DNA of 64,000 nucleotides from CAMCTV01 sp964420985. Lineage in GTDB: Bacteria > Bacteroidota > Bacteroidia > Flavobacteriales_D > Sanyastnellaceae. Position numbers and translations under genes: made by a program. The DNA is taken from NCBI GenBank assembly GCA_964420985.1, contig CAYQUT010000002.1, positions 62,001 through 126,000 of the forward strand, written 5' to 3'. Positions 47,294 to 56,247 of this stretch are shown here, piece by piece. How positions within the stretch are numbered: the stretch's first letter is position 1; each line of letters begins with the position of its first letter. The notes under the pieces were generated by a model. The model was given only the letters and a program-made list of their open reading frames with translations, was not told the DNA's origin and did no database searches.

Positions 47294-47967
47294 GATGATA
47301 ATTTTTTAAAATGAAACATCGACAAAATAATGTACTCTGTTGCGATGATCATTGTGGTGGCAAAAATAGACAATTCCAATCCTTGACAAATGAGTAAAGT
47401 CAATGCAGCCATTAAAATTAATATCCATCGGATTTCTTGACCTTTCCACACGAGACCTTTGAACTTTAAATTGAGCAATGGTAGCGTGGAGGCCATTAAT
47501 AATGCAGTGAAAATCACAAAACATAGGAGGGCAACAGGTGAAAATCGATATGTTTCCTCCCAGGCATATCCAAACACAGCGACCCAAACCAGTGCATTGG
47601 CCGGAACAGGGAGACCTTTGAAGTGTTCAACTTTAGAGGTGTCTAGATTAAAACGGCCCAATCGGTATGCTGCACCCACAGCGATGAGAAAAGAAAAGTT
47701 TTGTAGGGGATGGTGATCGAGCAATTGGTAAGCCCACAATGATGGAACCACGCCAAATGAAACTACATCTGCTAAAGAGTCTAATTGACCACCTAAAGCG
47801 GAGGAAACTCCCAAGGCGCGTGCAGCTAATCCATCAAAGAAATCAAGAACAGCAGCAGTAATGACCCAAAGGATGGAGAGCATGGCATCTTCTTGAAAAG
47901 TCAAGATGGCCATGCATCCACAAACCAGGTTTCCCATGGTTATTGCATTGGGAATCCAAGACCTCAT
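47290..47967 (-). CDS. pssA: CDP-diacylglycerol-serine O-phosphatidyltransferase
   Basis: Makes phosphatidylserine from CDP-diacylglycerol and serine. 225 residues, about seven to eight membrane helices. The CDP-alcohol phosphotransferase motif is complete: DG-x2-AR-x8-G-x3-D-x3-D in FDGLAARALGVSSALGGQLD then SLAD. It uses the CdsA product and feeds Psd, both encoded near 25-26.5 kb. It starts 2 bases after infB stops. Confidence 0.95.
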   Translation of the reverse strand: MRSWIPNAITMGNLVCGCMAILTFQEDAMLSILWVITAAVLDFFDGLAARALGVSSALGGQLDSLADVVSFGVVPSLWAYQLLDHHPLQNFSFLIAVGAAYRLGRFNLDTSKVEHFKGLPVPANALVWVAVFGYAWEETYRFSPVALLCFVIFTALLMASTLPLLNLKFKGLVWKGQEIRWILILMAALTLLICQGLELSIFATTMIIATEYIILSMFHFKKLSS

Positions 47968-47969
47968 GC

Positions 47970-50783
47970 TTACAAAGTTTGTTTCACTTCAACTTCTTCA
48001 AAGGCTTCTATAATATCACCTACTTGAATGTCATTGAATTTATCGATGTTCAATCCACATTCATAGCCTTTGGTTACGTCTTTCACATCATCTTTGAATC
48101 GTTTCAAAGAACCTAAATTTCCGGTATACACCACAATGCCATCTCTGATAATTCTGACCTTGTTGTTGCGGTTGATTTTTCCGTCTTGTACAAAACATCC
48201 GGCAATTGTACCCACTTTGGTAATCTTGAAAGTCTCGCGAATTTCAGCCGTTCCCACCACTTTCTCTTCAATCTTGGCGGACAGCATGCCTTCCATGGCT
48301 TCTTTGATTTCTTCAATGGCCTTGTAGATGATGCTGTATTGGCGGATTTGAATTTCTTCGGCTTCAGCTAACTTGCGGGCACCTGTACTTGGACGCACCT
48401 GGAATCCAACAATGATGGCATCTGATGCAGAAGCCAACAATACATCGCTTTCGGATATCTGTCCAACACCTTTGTGAACGATACTGACTTGTACTTTATC
48501 AGTAGAAAGCTTTTGCAAGCTATCTACTAAGGCTTCAACAGATCCGTCCACGTCACCTTTCACAATCAAGTTCAATTCTTTGAAGTCACCCAAAGCAATA
48601 CGACGACCAATTTCTTCGATGGTCAAGTGCTTTTTGGTTCTAACACTTTGTTCGCGTTGCAATTGCTGACGCTTGGTAGCAATCTCGCGCGCTTCGCGTT
48701 CATCTTCAAAAACAAAGAATTTATCACCTGCATTGGGTGCTCCTTCAAATCCAAGAATGGAAACAGGAGTAGCTGGACCGGCCTCGTCAATTTTTTGTCC
48801 ACGTTCGTTGAACATTGCTCTCACACGACCGCTCCATTGTCCGGCAAGGATAGAGTCTCCAATGCGCATGGTTCCGGACGAAACCAAACAGGTCGTCACA
48901 AATCCTCGACCTTTGTCCAATGAGGCTTCGATAATGGTACCATTGGCACGTTTGTTTGGATTGGCTTTTAAGTCGAGCATTTCGGCTTCTAAGACAACTT
49001 TTTCTAAAAGTTTATCGATGTTTAATCCTTTCTTGGCTGCAATCTCTTGTGATTGGTATTTACCTCCCCATTCTTCAACCAATATATTCATGGCTGAAAG
49101 TTGCTCTCTGATTTTATCTGGGTTAGCACCTTCTTTATCTATTTTGTTGTAGGCAAAAATCATAGGAACGCCGGCTGCCAGAGCGTGAGAGATGGCTTCC
49201 TTAGTTTGCGGCATAACGTTGTCGTCTGCCGCAATGACAATAATAACCAAGTCAGTAACTTGAGCACCACGTGCACGCATGGCAGTGAAGGCCTCGTGAC
49301 CTGGCGTATCAATGAAAGTAATTTGCTTTCCTGTCGGTAACTTCACGCTGTAAGCTCCCATGTGTTGGGTGATTCCTCCAGCTTCTCCTGCTACTACATT
49401 GGCTTTACGAATAAAGTCAAGCAACGATGTTTTACCGTGGTCAACGTGACCCATTACAGTGACCACCGGGGGACGTGAAACCAATGCATCTTCCGTATCA
49501 CTTTCCTCAAACGACGCCTCTGATACTTCTGCACTTACAAATTGTATTTCAAAACCAAACTCTTCCGCGATGATTTGAATGGTTTCTGCATCCAACCTTT
49601 GATTGATCGAGGCAAAAATCCCCAATTGCATGCAGGCTGCAATGATCTCTGTCGGTTGACGATTCATCATCGTGGCCAATTCAGAAACGGTTACAAACTC
49701 TGTGAGTTTAAGGATGGCATTTTCTGCTTGCTCGCGAATTTTTCGCTCCTCGTGCTTTCGGGCAACGTTGTCACGTTTGTCTCTTCTGTTCTTAGAAGCT
49801 TTGGACTTTCCTTGACCTCCAAGACGAGCAAGCGTTTCACGAATTTTATTTTGAATGTCTTGCTCACTCATTTCAGCCTTTGGCTGAGCGGCCTGGCCAG
49901 GTTGTCCTGGTCGAGGCTTGTTTTGATTGCGCTTGTCTATCTCTTGTTGACGGTTGATATCGACTTTTGAGACGCGCTTGCGCTTGCGCTTTTCTTTGTT
50001 GTCATCAACCTTTTGCTCAGGCTTTTTCTTCTCTTGCTCAACAGGTAGAACAATGTGTCCCATTACTTTGGGACCGGTGAGTCGTTCGACATTCACGCGT
50101 ATAAGCTCTTTTTCCTCAGGCTTAGCAGGAGCTGCGGGTTCAGCTACAGGTGCATCGACCACTGCAGGAGCTGTCTCAATAATGGGTTGATCAACCGTTT
50201 CATTGACTACAGCAGCTACTTCTTCTGCTGTCTTTTTACCTTTCTTAGCAGGCGCAGGTTCTGGAGCAGCCTCCTTCTTTTTCTTTCCTTTTCCTTGAAT
50301 GGTCGAAAGATCAATTTTCCCAATGATTTTTACCTCATTTTGACCTTCTGATTTTTCAGCCACCGGCTCAATGATGGGATCTTTGGAAATTTCTTTTTCT
50401 GTGTTGTTTTCTAAAACAACTTCAGTTTGGGATTCTACAATTTCTTCGGGCTTTGGCTCAGGTCTTTTTCTTTTGAATTGAGAAAGATCAATTTCGGAAA
50501 TTTCCTCTTCTTGATGGTCAGACTTCTTTTTAGAATCTTGAATGGTAACGGTTTCGCGGGACTCTTTGATTTTGGTTGCAACCGCTTTGGTTTTTTCTTT
50601 GGCAATTTGATCACCGGCAAACTCTGCGAGCAACATATCATACACCTCAGCCTCAATCTTGGCCATTGGATTGCTATCGATAGAGACGCCTTTTTTAGCT
50701 AAAAACTCCACGATGGTATCCTTACTCACGTTGAGTTGAGTAGCGGCTTTCCCTAATCGTTGTGGTCCTTTTGTTTCTGACAT
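47970..50783 (-). CDS. infB: Translation initiation factor IF-2
   Basis: GTPase that places initiator tRNA on the ribosome. 937 residues. A short N-terminal helical domain (RLGKAATQLNVSKDTIVEFL) is followed by a long Lys/Glu/Pro/Ala-rich disordered linker (about 75-340), then the G domain with G1 GHVDHGKT at 445-452, G3 DTPGHE and G4 NKID, and the C-terminal beta-barrel domains. It follows nusA by 68 bases in the same direction. The linker's composition produces long open frames on the other strand, which are not genes. Confidence 0.97.
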   Translation of the reverse strand: MSETKGPQRLGKAATQLNVSKDTIVEFLAKKGVSIDSNPMAKIEAEVYDMLLAEFAGDQIAKEKTKAVATKIKESRETVTIQDSKKKSDHQEEEISEIDLSQFKRKRPEPKPEEIVESQTEVVLENNTEKEISKDPIIEPVAEKSEGQNEVKIIGKIDLSTIQGKGKKKKEAAPEPAPAKKGKKTAEEVAAVVNETVDQPIIETAPAVVDAPVAEPAAPAKPEEKELIRVNVERLTGPKVMGHIVLPVEQEKKKPEQKVDDNKEKRKRKRVSKVDINRQQEIDKRNQNKPRPGQPGQAAQPKAEMSEQDIQNKIRETLARLGGQGKSKASKNRRDKRDNVARKHEERKIREQAENAILKLTEFVTVSELATMMNRQPTEIIAACMQLGIFASINQRLDAETIQIIAEEFGFEIQFVSAEVSEASFEESDTEDALVSRPPVVTVMGHVDHGKTSLLDFIRKANVVAGEAGGITQHMGAYSVKLPTGKQITFIDTPGHEAFTAMRARGAQVTDLVIIVIAADDNVMPQTKEAISHALAAGVPMIFAYNKIDKEGANPDKIREQLSAMNILVEEWGGKYQSQEIAAKKGLNIDKLLEKVVLEAEMLDLKANPNKRANGTIIEASLDKGRGFVTTCLVSSGTMRIGDSILAGQWSGRVRAMFNERGQKIDEAGPATPVSILGFEGAPNAGDKFFVFEDEREAREIATKRQQLQREQSVRTKKHLTIEEIGRRIALGDFKELNLIVKGDVDGSVEALVDSLQKLSTDKVQVSIVHKGVGQISESDVLLASASDAIIVGFQVRPSTGARKLAEAEEIQIRQYSIIYKAIEEIKEAMEGMLSAKIEEKVVGTAEIRETFKITKVGTIAGCFVQDGKINRNNKVRIIRDGIVVYTGNLGSLKRFKDDVKDVTKGYECGLNIDKFNDIQVGDIIEAFEEVEVKQTL

Positions 50784-50851
50784 TTTGTTGTAATTTAAAA
50801 TAACTTATCTATCCCCTCAATCTCCTTTTGTGAAAAAATATGGCTGAACGA

Positions 50852-52087
50852 TTATTCGAACTCAGCACGCAAAATTCCCAATACTTCATCTACCGTTTCT
50901 TCCTCTAGATCTGTGCGTCGAACCAACTCTTCTTTCGATAAATCCAATACTGAACGTGCGGTATCGCAACCTACAGACTTCAATTCATCAATGATCCAGC
51001 TGTCGATTTCATCTGCAAATTCTTCCAAATCCACATCATCCAAATCGGTATCTGTTTCACGATATACATCAATTTCAAATCCGCACAATCGACCAGCCAA
51101 ACGGATGTTGTGTCCACCTTTACCAATGGCCAATGAAACTTGATCGGGCTTTAAGAAGACATCTGCTTTTTTGTTTTCTTTATCCAAAGTAATGGAGCTG
51201 ATTTTGGCAGGGGCCAAAGCACGACTAATGAGCAATTGCTCATTGGTAGTATATTGAATAACATCAATATTTTCATTGCGTAATTCGCGGACAATGCCAT
51301 GGATACGGGATCCCTTCATACCAACGCAAGCACCCACTGGATCGATGCGATCATCGTAGCTTTCGACAGCAACTTTGGCGCGCTCTCCTGGTTCGCGAAC
51401 AATATTTTTAATGGTGATCAAACCATCAAATACTTCAGGAACTTCCTGTTCAAATAGCTTTTCCAAAAACTCTGGGGCTGTTCTGCTCAAGATAATTTGT
51501 GGTGTGTTACCACGCATCTCAACTTTAGAAACCACAGCGCGTAAAGTGTCTCCTTTTTTGTAGAAGTCAGCAGGAATCTGTTGCTCTTTTGGTAAAAGCA
51601 ATTCATTGTTCTCGTCGTCCAATACCAAAATTTCCTTTTTCCACACTTGATATACTTCTCCAGAGATGATTTCTCCAACACGCTCACGGTATTTTTGATA
51701 AATATGGTCTTTCTCCATTTCAATAATTCTGGAAGTTAATGTTTGGCGCATGGCCAAAATATTACGTCTTCCAAAATCTTCAATTTTGATCTCTTCGATC
51801 AATTCCTCTCCAACCTCTAAATCAGAAACCACTTTTTGAGCCATAGAAACCTCAATCTGTGCCACTTCATCATCTAGTTCTCCGTCTGGAACAACTTCTC
51901 TTGTTCTCCAGATTTCCAAATCACCACGTTCTGCGTTGATGATGATGTCAAATCCATCATCGGCTCCCCAACGCTTGATAATCATATTTCTAAATACATC
52001 TGCCAAAATGTTGGTGATGGTCTCGCGATCGATATTCTTGAATTCTCTGAATTCTCCGAATGATTCTAAAAGGTTAACTCCTTTCAT
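50852..52087 (-). CDS. nusA: Transcription termination/antitermination factor NusA
   Basis: RNA-polymerase-associated factor controlling pausing, intrinsic termination and antitermination. 411 residues: N-terminal polymerase-binding domain, an S1 domain (about 135-200, GEIISGEVYQVWKKEILV), KH1 (VGACVGMKGSRIHGIVREL) and KH2 (LAIGKGGHNIRLAGRLCG), and a short acidic C-terminus. It lacks the extra acidic repeats of the Escherichia protein. It is the second gene of its operon, whose leader carries a terminator-like hairpin that NusA itself may influence. Confidence 0.97.
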   Translation of the reverse strand: MKGVNLLESFGEFREFKNIDRETITNILADVFRNMIIKRWGADDGFDIIINAERGDLEIWRTREVVPDGELDDEVAQIEVSMAQKVVSDLEVGEELIEEIKIEDFGRRNILAMRQTLTSRIIEMEKDHIYQKYRERVGEIISGEVYQVWKKEILVLDDENNELLLPKEQQIPADFYKKGDTLRAVVSKVEMRGNTPQIILSRTAPEFLEKLFEQEVPEVFDGLITIKNIVREPGERAKVAVESYDDRIDPVGACVGMKGSRIHGIVRELRNENIDVIQYTTNEQLLISRALAPAKISSITLDKENKKADVFLKPDQVSLAIGKGGHNIRLAGRLCGFEIDVYRETDTDLDDVDLEEFADEIDSWIIDELKSVGCDTARSVLDLSKEELVRRTDLEEETVDEVLGILRAEFE

Positions 52088-52101
52088 GGGTTATGGGGTT
52101 A

Positions 52102-52569
52102 TTATTTGAAGCTAATTTTAATTATGGTTTCTTTTATTTCGTTGTAGGGAAGTACAATTTTCTTCTCTACCCATTTTTTGGTTTTTTTACCCGGAACGGT
52201 TTCTTTTTCCTTGTATTGAACCTCAATGTTCTGTTCATCTGCTTGAACCAGTTGTCCTTCTATTTTTTGTCCTTCAGTAGTTTTGATGGCTACTTCACGG
52301 CCAACGTTTTTAAAGTACTGGCGCTTTATAACCAGCGGCTTTCCAACACCGGGGGAAGAAACTTCCAATGAGAAGTCTTCAACTTCACGGTCTAGGGCTC
52401 CTTCAACAGCTCTGCTTACTTTCTTACAATCGTCAATGCTCAGGCCACTATCACGGTCTACCAAGACTTCGATGGCATTACCTGGATTAACATGTATGGA
52501 AACAATAAATAGATCAGAGTCCACTGTCAATGGTTGAACCAAGTCTGTTATTTGGGCTATTGTGATCAT
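52102..52569 (-). CDS. rimP: Ribosome maturation factor RimP
   Basis: Needed for 30S subunit maturation. 155 residues from the ATG at plus 52569; a TTG three codons upstream is less likely. Conserved features: DRDSGLSIDDCKKVSRAVEGALD, then DFSLEVSSPGVGKPL (the SSPG motif) and a C-terminal SH3-like domain. First gene of the operon with nusA and infB, the widespread bacterial order. Confidence 0.95.
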   Translation of the reverse strand: MITIAQITDLVQPLTVDSDLFIVSIHVNPGNAIEVLVDRDSGLSIDDCKKVSRAVEGALDREVEDFSLEVSSPGVGKPLVIKRQYFKNVGREVAIKTTEGQKIEGQLVQADEQNIEVQYKEKETVPGKKTKKWVEKKIVLPYNEIKETIIKISFK

Positions 52570-52575
52570 GTTATT

Positions 52576-52602
52576 CAAAACAAAGAGGGGCTTTCACCCC
52601 TC
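52576..52602 (-). terminator. Intrinsic-terminator-like hairpin in the rimP leader
   Basis: Minus strand: GAGGGG-TGAAAG-CCCCTC (plus 52602 to 52585) followed by TTTGTTTT. It lies downstream of the rimP promoter and 7-15 bases before the rimP start, so it can both stop gldD readthrough and attenuate the rimP-nusA-infB transcript. Confidence 0.75.
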
Positions 52603-52624
52603 CTTTCTTTTCTCGTTTACGCTG

Positions 52625-52656
52625 CAAATATAGGTTATTCCTCTAAGTCATGCAAA
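52625..52656 (-). promoter_or_regulatory. Promoter of the rimP-nusA-infB-pssA-purS-hemL operon
   Basis: Minus strand TTTG (plus 52653-52656), 20-base spacer, TATATTTG (plus 52625-52632): a full match to the Bacteroidota consensus, the best in the window. Predicted transcription start near plus 52619, about 50 bases before rimP. Confidence 0.7.
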
Positions 52657-52668
52657 AATTATTTCATG

Positions 52669-53259
52669 CTATCTCCATTGGACTTTCTGAATGAGTTCAT
52701 CCATATCCCGCTCTATGTATTGGTATACAGGGGCAATGGAGTCAGGATTAGGGGCGGATTCAAAATACAACGCACAACGTAAATAGTGTTGGACACTGTC
52801 TGTTACAAAGAATTGGAGGGGTGAAGCCGCCTCACCTTCGATGCGGTATCGAATTCCAAATACTTTTCGATTTTCTTCTTCTATCAATGTTTTTTCTATG
52901 GCACTGGCTTTCATTTCATGTTTGGAAGCAAAAGTGTAGGCATCTACGACAAGATCATGAATGTTCCCATTGACGGGCAAATAGGTGCAGTGAATGCGGG
53001 CCTTGAGCTTGGGATAGAAAATATTGAATCGGCATGAATCACTTTTTGTTTTGTCCAATTGTTCAATGGTTGCAAATTGGGATACGGGAATGGAGAAGGA
53101 GCATGGAGCATCATAGGTTCTATATTGCGGCTGTGGCAATGCAATCCTAAAATAGCCTACGGGTTTAGGAAATGAAGTTTCTGGCGTTCTTAGTAAAAAA
53201 GCATAGGCTAAAATCCCGAATATTAATAAGATGGACGAGACGATAAATATTTTTTTCAT
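52669..53259 (-). CDS. gldD: Gliding motility protein GldD
   Basis: 196 residues. The KPVGYFRIALPQPQYRTYDAPCSFSIPVS block and the later KLKARIHCTYLPVNGNIHDLVVDAYTFASKHEMKA block are GldD marks. Known GldD proteins are lipoproteins needed for gliding and T9SS function. Here the N-terminal hydrophobic stretch (IVSSILLIFGILAYAFLL) has no cysteine, so it would be a membrane anchor instead of a lipoprotein signal. Overlaps gldE by 4 bases. Confidence 0.88.
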   Translation of the reverse strand: MKKIFIVSSILLIFGILAYAFLLRTPETSFPKPVGYFRIALPQPQYRTYDAPCSFSIPVSQFATIEQLDKTKSDSCRFNIFYPKLKARIHCTYLPVNGNIHDLVVDAYTFASKHEMKASAIEKTLIEEENRKVFGIRYRIEGEAASPLQFFVTDSVQHYLRCALYFESAPNPDSIAPVYQYIERDMDELIQKVQWR

Positions 53260-54575
53260 GCTCTCAATTTTTGAACTTTCACCCGATCGAGTTTTCTGTG
53301 GTTGGCCGTTTCTATGGTGAATTTGTAGTGATGAAAATCCAAATGTTCTCCCTTTTGTGGTACCCTTCCTAAAATCTCAATGATGAGTCCAGCTAGGGTG
53401 GAACTGTCTCCTTTGGCTTCTTCAAACAGATGCTCGTCCACATTAAAGACACGGTAGAAATCTACGAGTGAAATTTTCCCTTCAAAGAGATAACAGTTTT
53501 CATCGATGATGGAATATTTAAGATCATCGACATCAAATTCATCTTGAATATCACCTACGATTTCCTCAATAACATCTTCAAGGGTAACAATACCCGAAAG
53601 GCCGCCATACTCATCCACCACCATGGCAATGTGTTTGCGGTCTTTCCTGAAGTCGGCTAGCAGGTCATCAATTTTTTTGGTTTCTGGAACAAATTTTCCG
53701 GGTCTGATAACACCATGCCAATCAAAAGTTGGATTGTCGATATGGGGCAGCAAATCTTTGATGTGCAATACACCTTGAATGTCATCAATGTTTTGCTTGC
53801 AAACTGGCCATCTTGAATATCCTTTTTCTCTGATCTGTCGCATGATTTCATTCATGTCCCACCCTTCATTGAGCATGGCCAAATCTGTTCGAGGGGTCAT
53901 GATTTGACTCACGTTTTTTTCTCCGAATGTCACGATTCCCTCAAGAATTTTTCGTTCTTCTGGAGAGCGCATTTCATTCTGTGTTAAAGCCAGGGCATGT
54001 CCCAATTCATTGACGCTTATGGTTTCTACTCGGGACTTGATGTTTTTCTGTAACAAGTTTCCGGCTTTGATGAGTAACCAACTGAGTGGAGCAAACACTT
54101 TTTGCAAGGCCACCAGCGGACCTACCATTAGAGAGGCTATTTGCAGGTTGTTGGAAGTGGCGTATACTTTTGGGATTACCTCACCAAACATAACAATCAC
54201 AAAAGTTACCAAAACAACATGAATAATAGTGGCCATCAAAGGGCTGTACATTTCAGGTGGAAACCACTGCTCCATAAGGGAAGTGGAGAGCAAAACAATG
54301 GCAATATTAACGGCATTGTTGGTGATAAGGATGGTGGCCAGAATATTGCGGGTGGCTTTTTCTTTATCCGGTATGGAGGTCAATTGTTGTATTTTAAGCA
54401 GTGCTCCATTTTCTGCTTCATCAATTTTTTTTCTTTGCTCTGGTGTAAATGAGAAAAGTGCAACTTCACTGCTTGAGATGGCAGCGGAGCACAACAAAAG
54501 CAACAGCACCACGACCAAAGTCATGGGGCTGTTCACTTGCAAAAGAATCAATCCTAAATGATAAGGGTCACTCAT
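53256..54575 (-). CDS. gldE: Gliding motility-associated protein GldE (CNNM/CorC-like)
   Basis: 439 residues: N-terminal DUF21/CNNM membrane domain with about four helices (VVVLLLLLCSAAISSSEVALFSF start), a pair of CBS domains (about 205-330, IMTPRTDLAML and VVDEYGGLSGIVTLEDVIEEIVGDI), and a C-terminal CorC_HlyC domain. The family includes Mg/Co efflux-type transporters; GldE supports GldD in Flavobacterium. The tight operon ssb-gldE-gldD (2-base gap, 4-base overlap) fits the known order. The transported ion is unknown. Confidence 0.92.
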   Translation of the reverse strand: MSDPYHLGLILLQVNSPMTLVVVLLLLLCSAAISSSEVALFSFTPEQRKKIDEAENGALLKIQQLTSIPDKEKATRNILATILITNNAVNIAIVLLSTSLMEQWFPPEMYSPLMATIIHVVLVTFVIVMFGEVIPKVYATSNNLQIASLMVGPLVALQKVFAPLSWLLIKAGNLLQKNIKSRVETISVNELGHALALTQNEMRSPEERKILEGIVTFGEKNVSQIMTPRTDLAMLNEGWDMNEIMRQIREKGYSRWPVCKQNIDDIQGVLHIKDLLPHIDNPTFDWHGVIRPGKFVPETKKIDDLLADFRKDRKHIAMVVDEYGGLSGIVTLEDVIEEIVGDIQDEFDVDDLKYSIIDENCYLFEGKISLVDFYRVFNVDEHLFEEAKGDSSTLAGLIIEILGRVPQKGEHLDFHHYKFTIETANHRKLDRVKVQKLRA

Positions 54576-54577
54576 GC

Positions 54578-55015
54578 TTAGAAAGGTAAATCATCATCGG
54601 CCGTTTCCGTTGACATGGCCGGAGCAGCAGGCATGGGCTCATTGAGTGCCATCGGTTGTCCGCTGGCGTTTTCAATGGTTTTTGGTGACAGCATGGTAAA
54701 CTCATCTACATAAATCTCAGTAATGTATTTGGTTTCATTGTTGACTTGGTAGCTTCTGTTTCTGATTTTACCTTCAACATATACCTTCATTCCTTTTTTG
54801 AGATATTGTTCACCGAGCTCAGCCAAAGCGGCTCTGCGAATAACGATGTTGTGCCAATCGGTGATGGAGGTTCTTTCTCCTGTCTTGGCATCTTTCCAAG
54901 ATTCAGTTGTAGCGAGTGGAAAAGAAAGAATCTTTCCGCCGTTTTCAAATGATCTCAATTCTGGATCCTTGCCAATGTTTCCGACAAGCATCACTTTGTT
55001 AACTGTTCCTGACAT
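54578..55015 (-). CDS. ssb: Single-stranded DNA-binding protein
   Basis: 145 residues. OB-fold with VNKVMLVGNIGKDPELRSF, TDWHNIVIRR and KKGMKVYVEGKIRNRSY; the acidic tail ends in DDDLPF, the docking tip for repair and replication partners. It has its own exact promoter upstream and leads the ssb-gldE-gldD unit. Confidence 0.96.
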   Translation of the reverse strand: MSGTVNKVMLVGNIGKDPELRSFENGGKILSFPLATTESWKDAKTGERTSITDWHNIVIRRAALAELGEQYLKKGMKVYVEGKIRNRSYQVNNETKYITEIYVDEFTMLSPKTIENASGQPMALNEPMPAAPAMSTETADDDLPF

Positions 55016-55040
55016 AAAAATTGTTTTAAGATTTCGAAGG

Positions 55041-55072
55041 CAAAACTAGGTTGAGGGTTAGGTCATTCACAA
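55041..55072 (-). promoter_or_regulatory. Promoter of ssb-gldE-gldD
   Basis: Minus strand TTG (plus 55070-55072), 21-base spacer, TAGTTTTG (plus 55041-55048), exact -7 box, 25 bases before the ssb start. Confidence 0.6.
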
Positions 55073-55087
55073 GCTTCATATAAGGCG

Positions 55088-56158
55088 CTATAAGTGCCCT
55101 GTATACGTTAAAAATTTTTCAAAAACCCTCGGAAAACCCAAATTTTTGGCCTCCCTTTTAGAAATCCATGAACCAAATTTATATGCATTTTGCGGCATAA
55201 CATCCAACAAATTAGAAAAGATATACACGTGCATGCGGCGGTGGGTGAGAAGATGTATGATGGGTTCTGGTGTCTCTAGTTTCCAAGTGTTTAGATTTGG
55301 GAATGTTCCATTCAGCGTTTTCATTGCGCTTTCGAAGGAGATAGATTCAGGGCTTTGGAAAAATGGCAGGGTGTACAGATTGCCCCAGATTCCTTGTTGA
55401 GGGCGCTTTTCAACATAAATGGCGTTTTCAACATTTTTGATGAGCGCTGCATAGAGGTAGACATCAGTGCTTTTGGTCTTCTTTTGCTTTACGGGAATCT
55501 CATCCACCCATCCATTGAGAAAGGCTTGACATTCTCCTTGAAGAGGGCATTGTGGACACTGCGGTTTTTTTGGGGTGCACAACATTGCGCCAAATTCCAT
55601 ACTGGCTTGATTGAATAAATGGGGCGGAGCCAATTGTATCCATTCGTCCAGTAAGTTTTGTATTTGTTTTTTTGCAATAGGCAAATCGATAGGGTCTTTT
55701 GAACCCAGATATCTTGAGACCCAACGAAGGACGTTCCCGTCAACAGCGGCTTTTGGAAAATTGAAAGCAAAAGAGGAAACAGCTGCTGCAGTGTAGGGAC
55801 CGACACCAGGTACTTTGAGCCAATCGTCAAAGTTCTTTGGAAAATTTCCATGGAGATTTTCCGCAATGAGTTTGGCTCCCAATTGCAAATTTCTAGCGCG
55901 TGAATAATACCCTAGACCTTGCCAAACTCGAAAAAGCTTATCCTCAGGCGCTTTGGCCAATTCCTGAACGGTGGGAAATTCTTGTAGAAGCGAGTGGTAA
56001 TAGCTCAATCCTTGCTGAACGCGGGTTTGCTGGAGAATGATTTCAGAAATCCAAATGGAATAGGGGTCAGTCGTATTGCGCCAAGGGAGATCTCTCTTGT
56101 TCTCCAAATACCAGGGAATAACAAGGCTCACAAAGGAAGGAATGGCTCTTTTTTTCAT
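55088..56158 (-). CDS. mutY: A/G-specific adenine glycosylase MutY
   Basis: Removes adenine mispaired with 8-oxoguanine. 356 residues from the ATG at plus 56158 (alternative at 56197). Helix-hairpin-helix VPGVGPYTAAAVSSFAF followed by the catalytic Asp in AVDGNVLRW, the catalytic Glu in EIILQQTRV, and the iron-sulfur motif C-x6-C-x2-C-x5-C (CTPKKPQCPQCPLQGEC). The C-terminal NUDIX-like domain recognises 8-oxoG. Divergent from hup. Confidence 0.96.
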   Translation of the reverse strand: MKKRAIPSFVSLVIPWYLENKRDLPWRNTTDPYSIWISEIILQQTRVQQGLSYYHSLLQEFPTVQELAKAPEDKLFRVWQGLGYYSRARNLQLGAKLIAENLHGNFPKNFDDWLKVPGVGPYTAAAVSSFAFNFPKAAVDGNVLRWVSRYLGSKDPIDLPIAKKQIQNLLDEWIQLAPPHLFNQASMEFGAMLCTPKKPQCPQCPLQGECQAFLNGWVDEIPVKQKKTKSTDVYLYAALIKNVENAIYVEKRPQQGIWGNLYTLPFFQSPESISFESAMKTLNGTFPNLNTWKLETPEPIIHLLTHRRMHVYIFSNLLDVMPQNAYKFGSWISKREAKNLGFPRVFEKFLTYTGHL

Positions 56159-56196
56159 TTTCACAAAAGTCGATACAAAAATTGGTAAACTATACA

Positions 56197-56204
56197 TATA
56201 TTTG
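56197..56204 (+). promoter_or_regulatory. -7 box for hup
   Basis: TATATTTG fits TAnnTTTG, 43 bases before the hup ATG. The only nearby TTG (56182-56184) is too close, so support is partial. Confidence 0.4.
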
Positions 56205-56247
56205 CAACCCCTAAAAAAACTGATATTCACCTTTTTAGAAAGATACG

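Noticed and set aside
48070..50702. Many open frames antisense to infB
   Set aside because: They follow the Lys/Glu/Ala-rich linker and high codon bias of IF-2 and have no motif or promoter.
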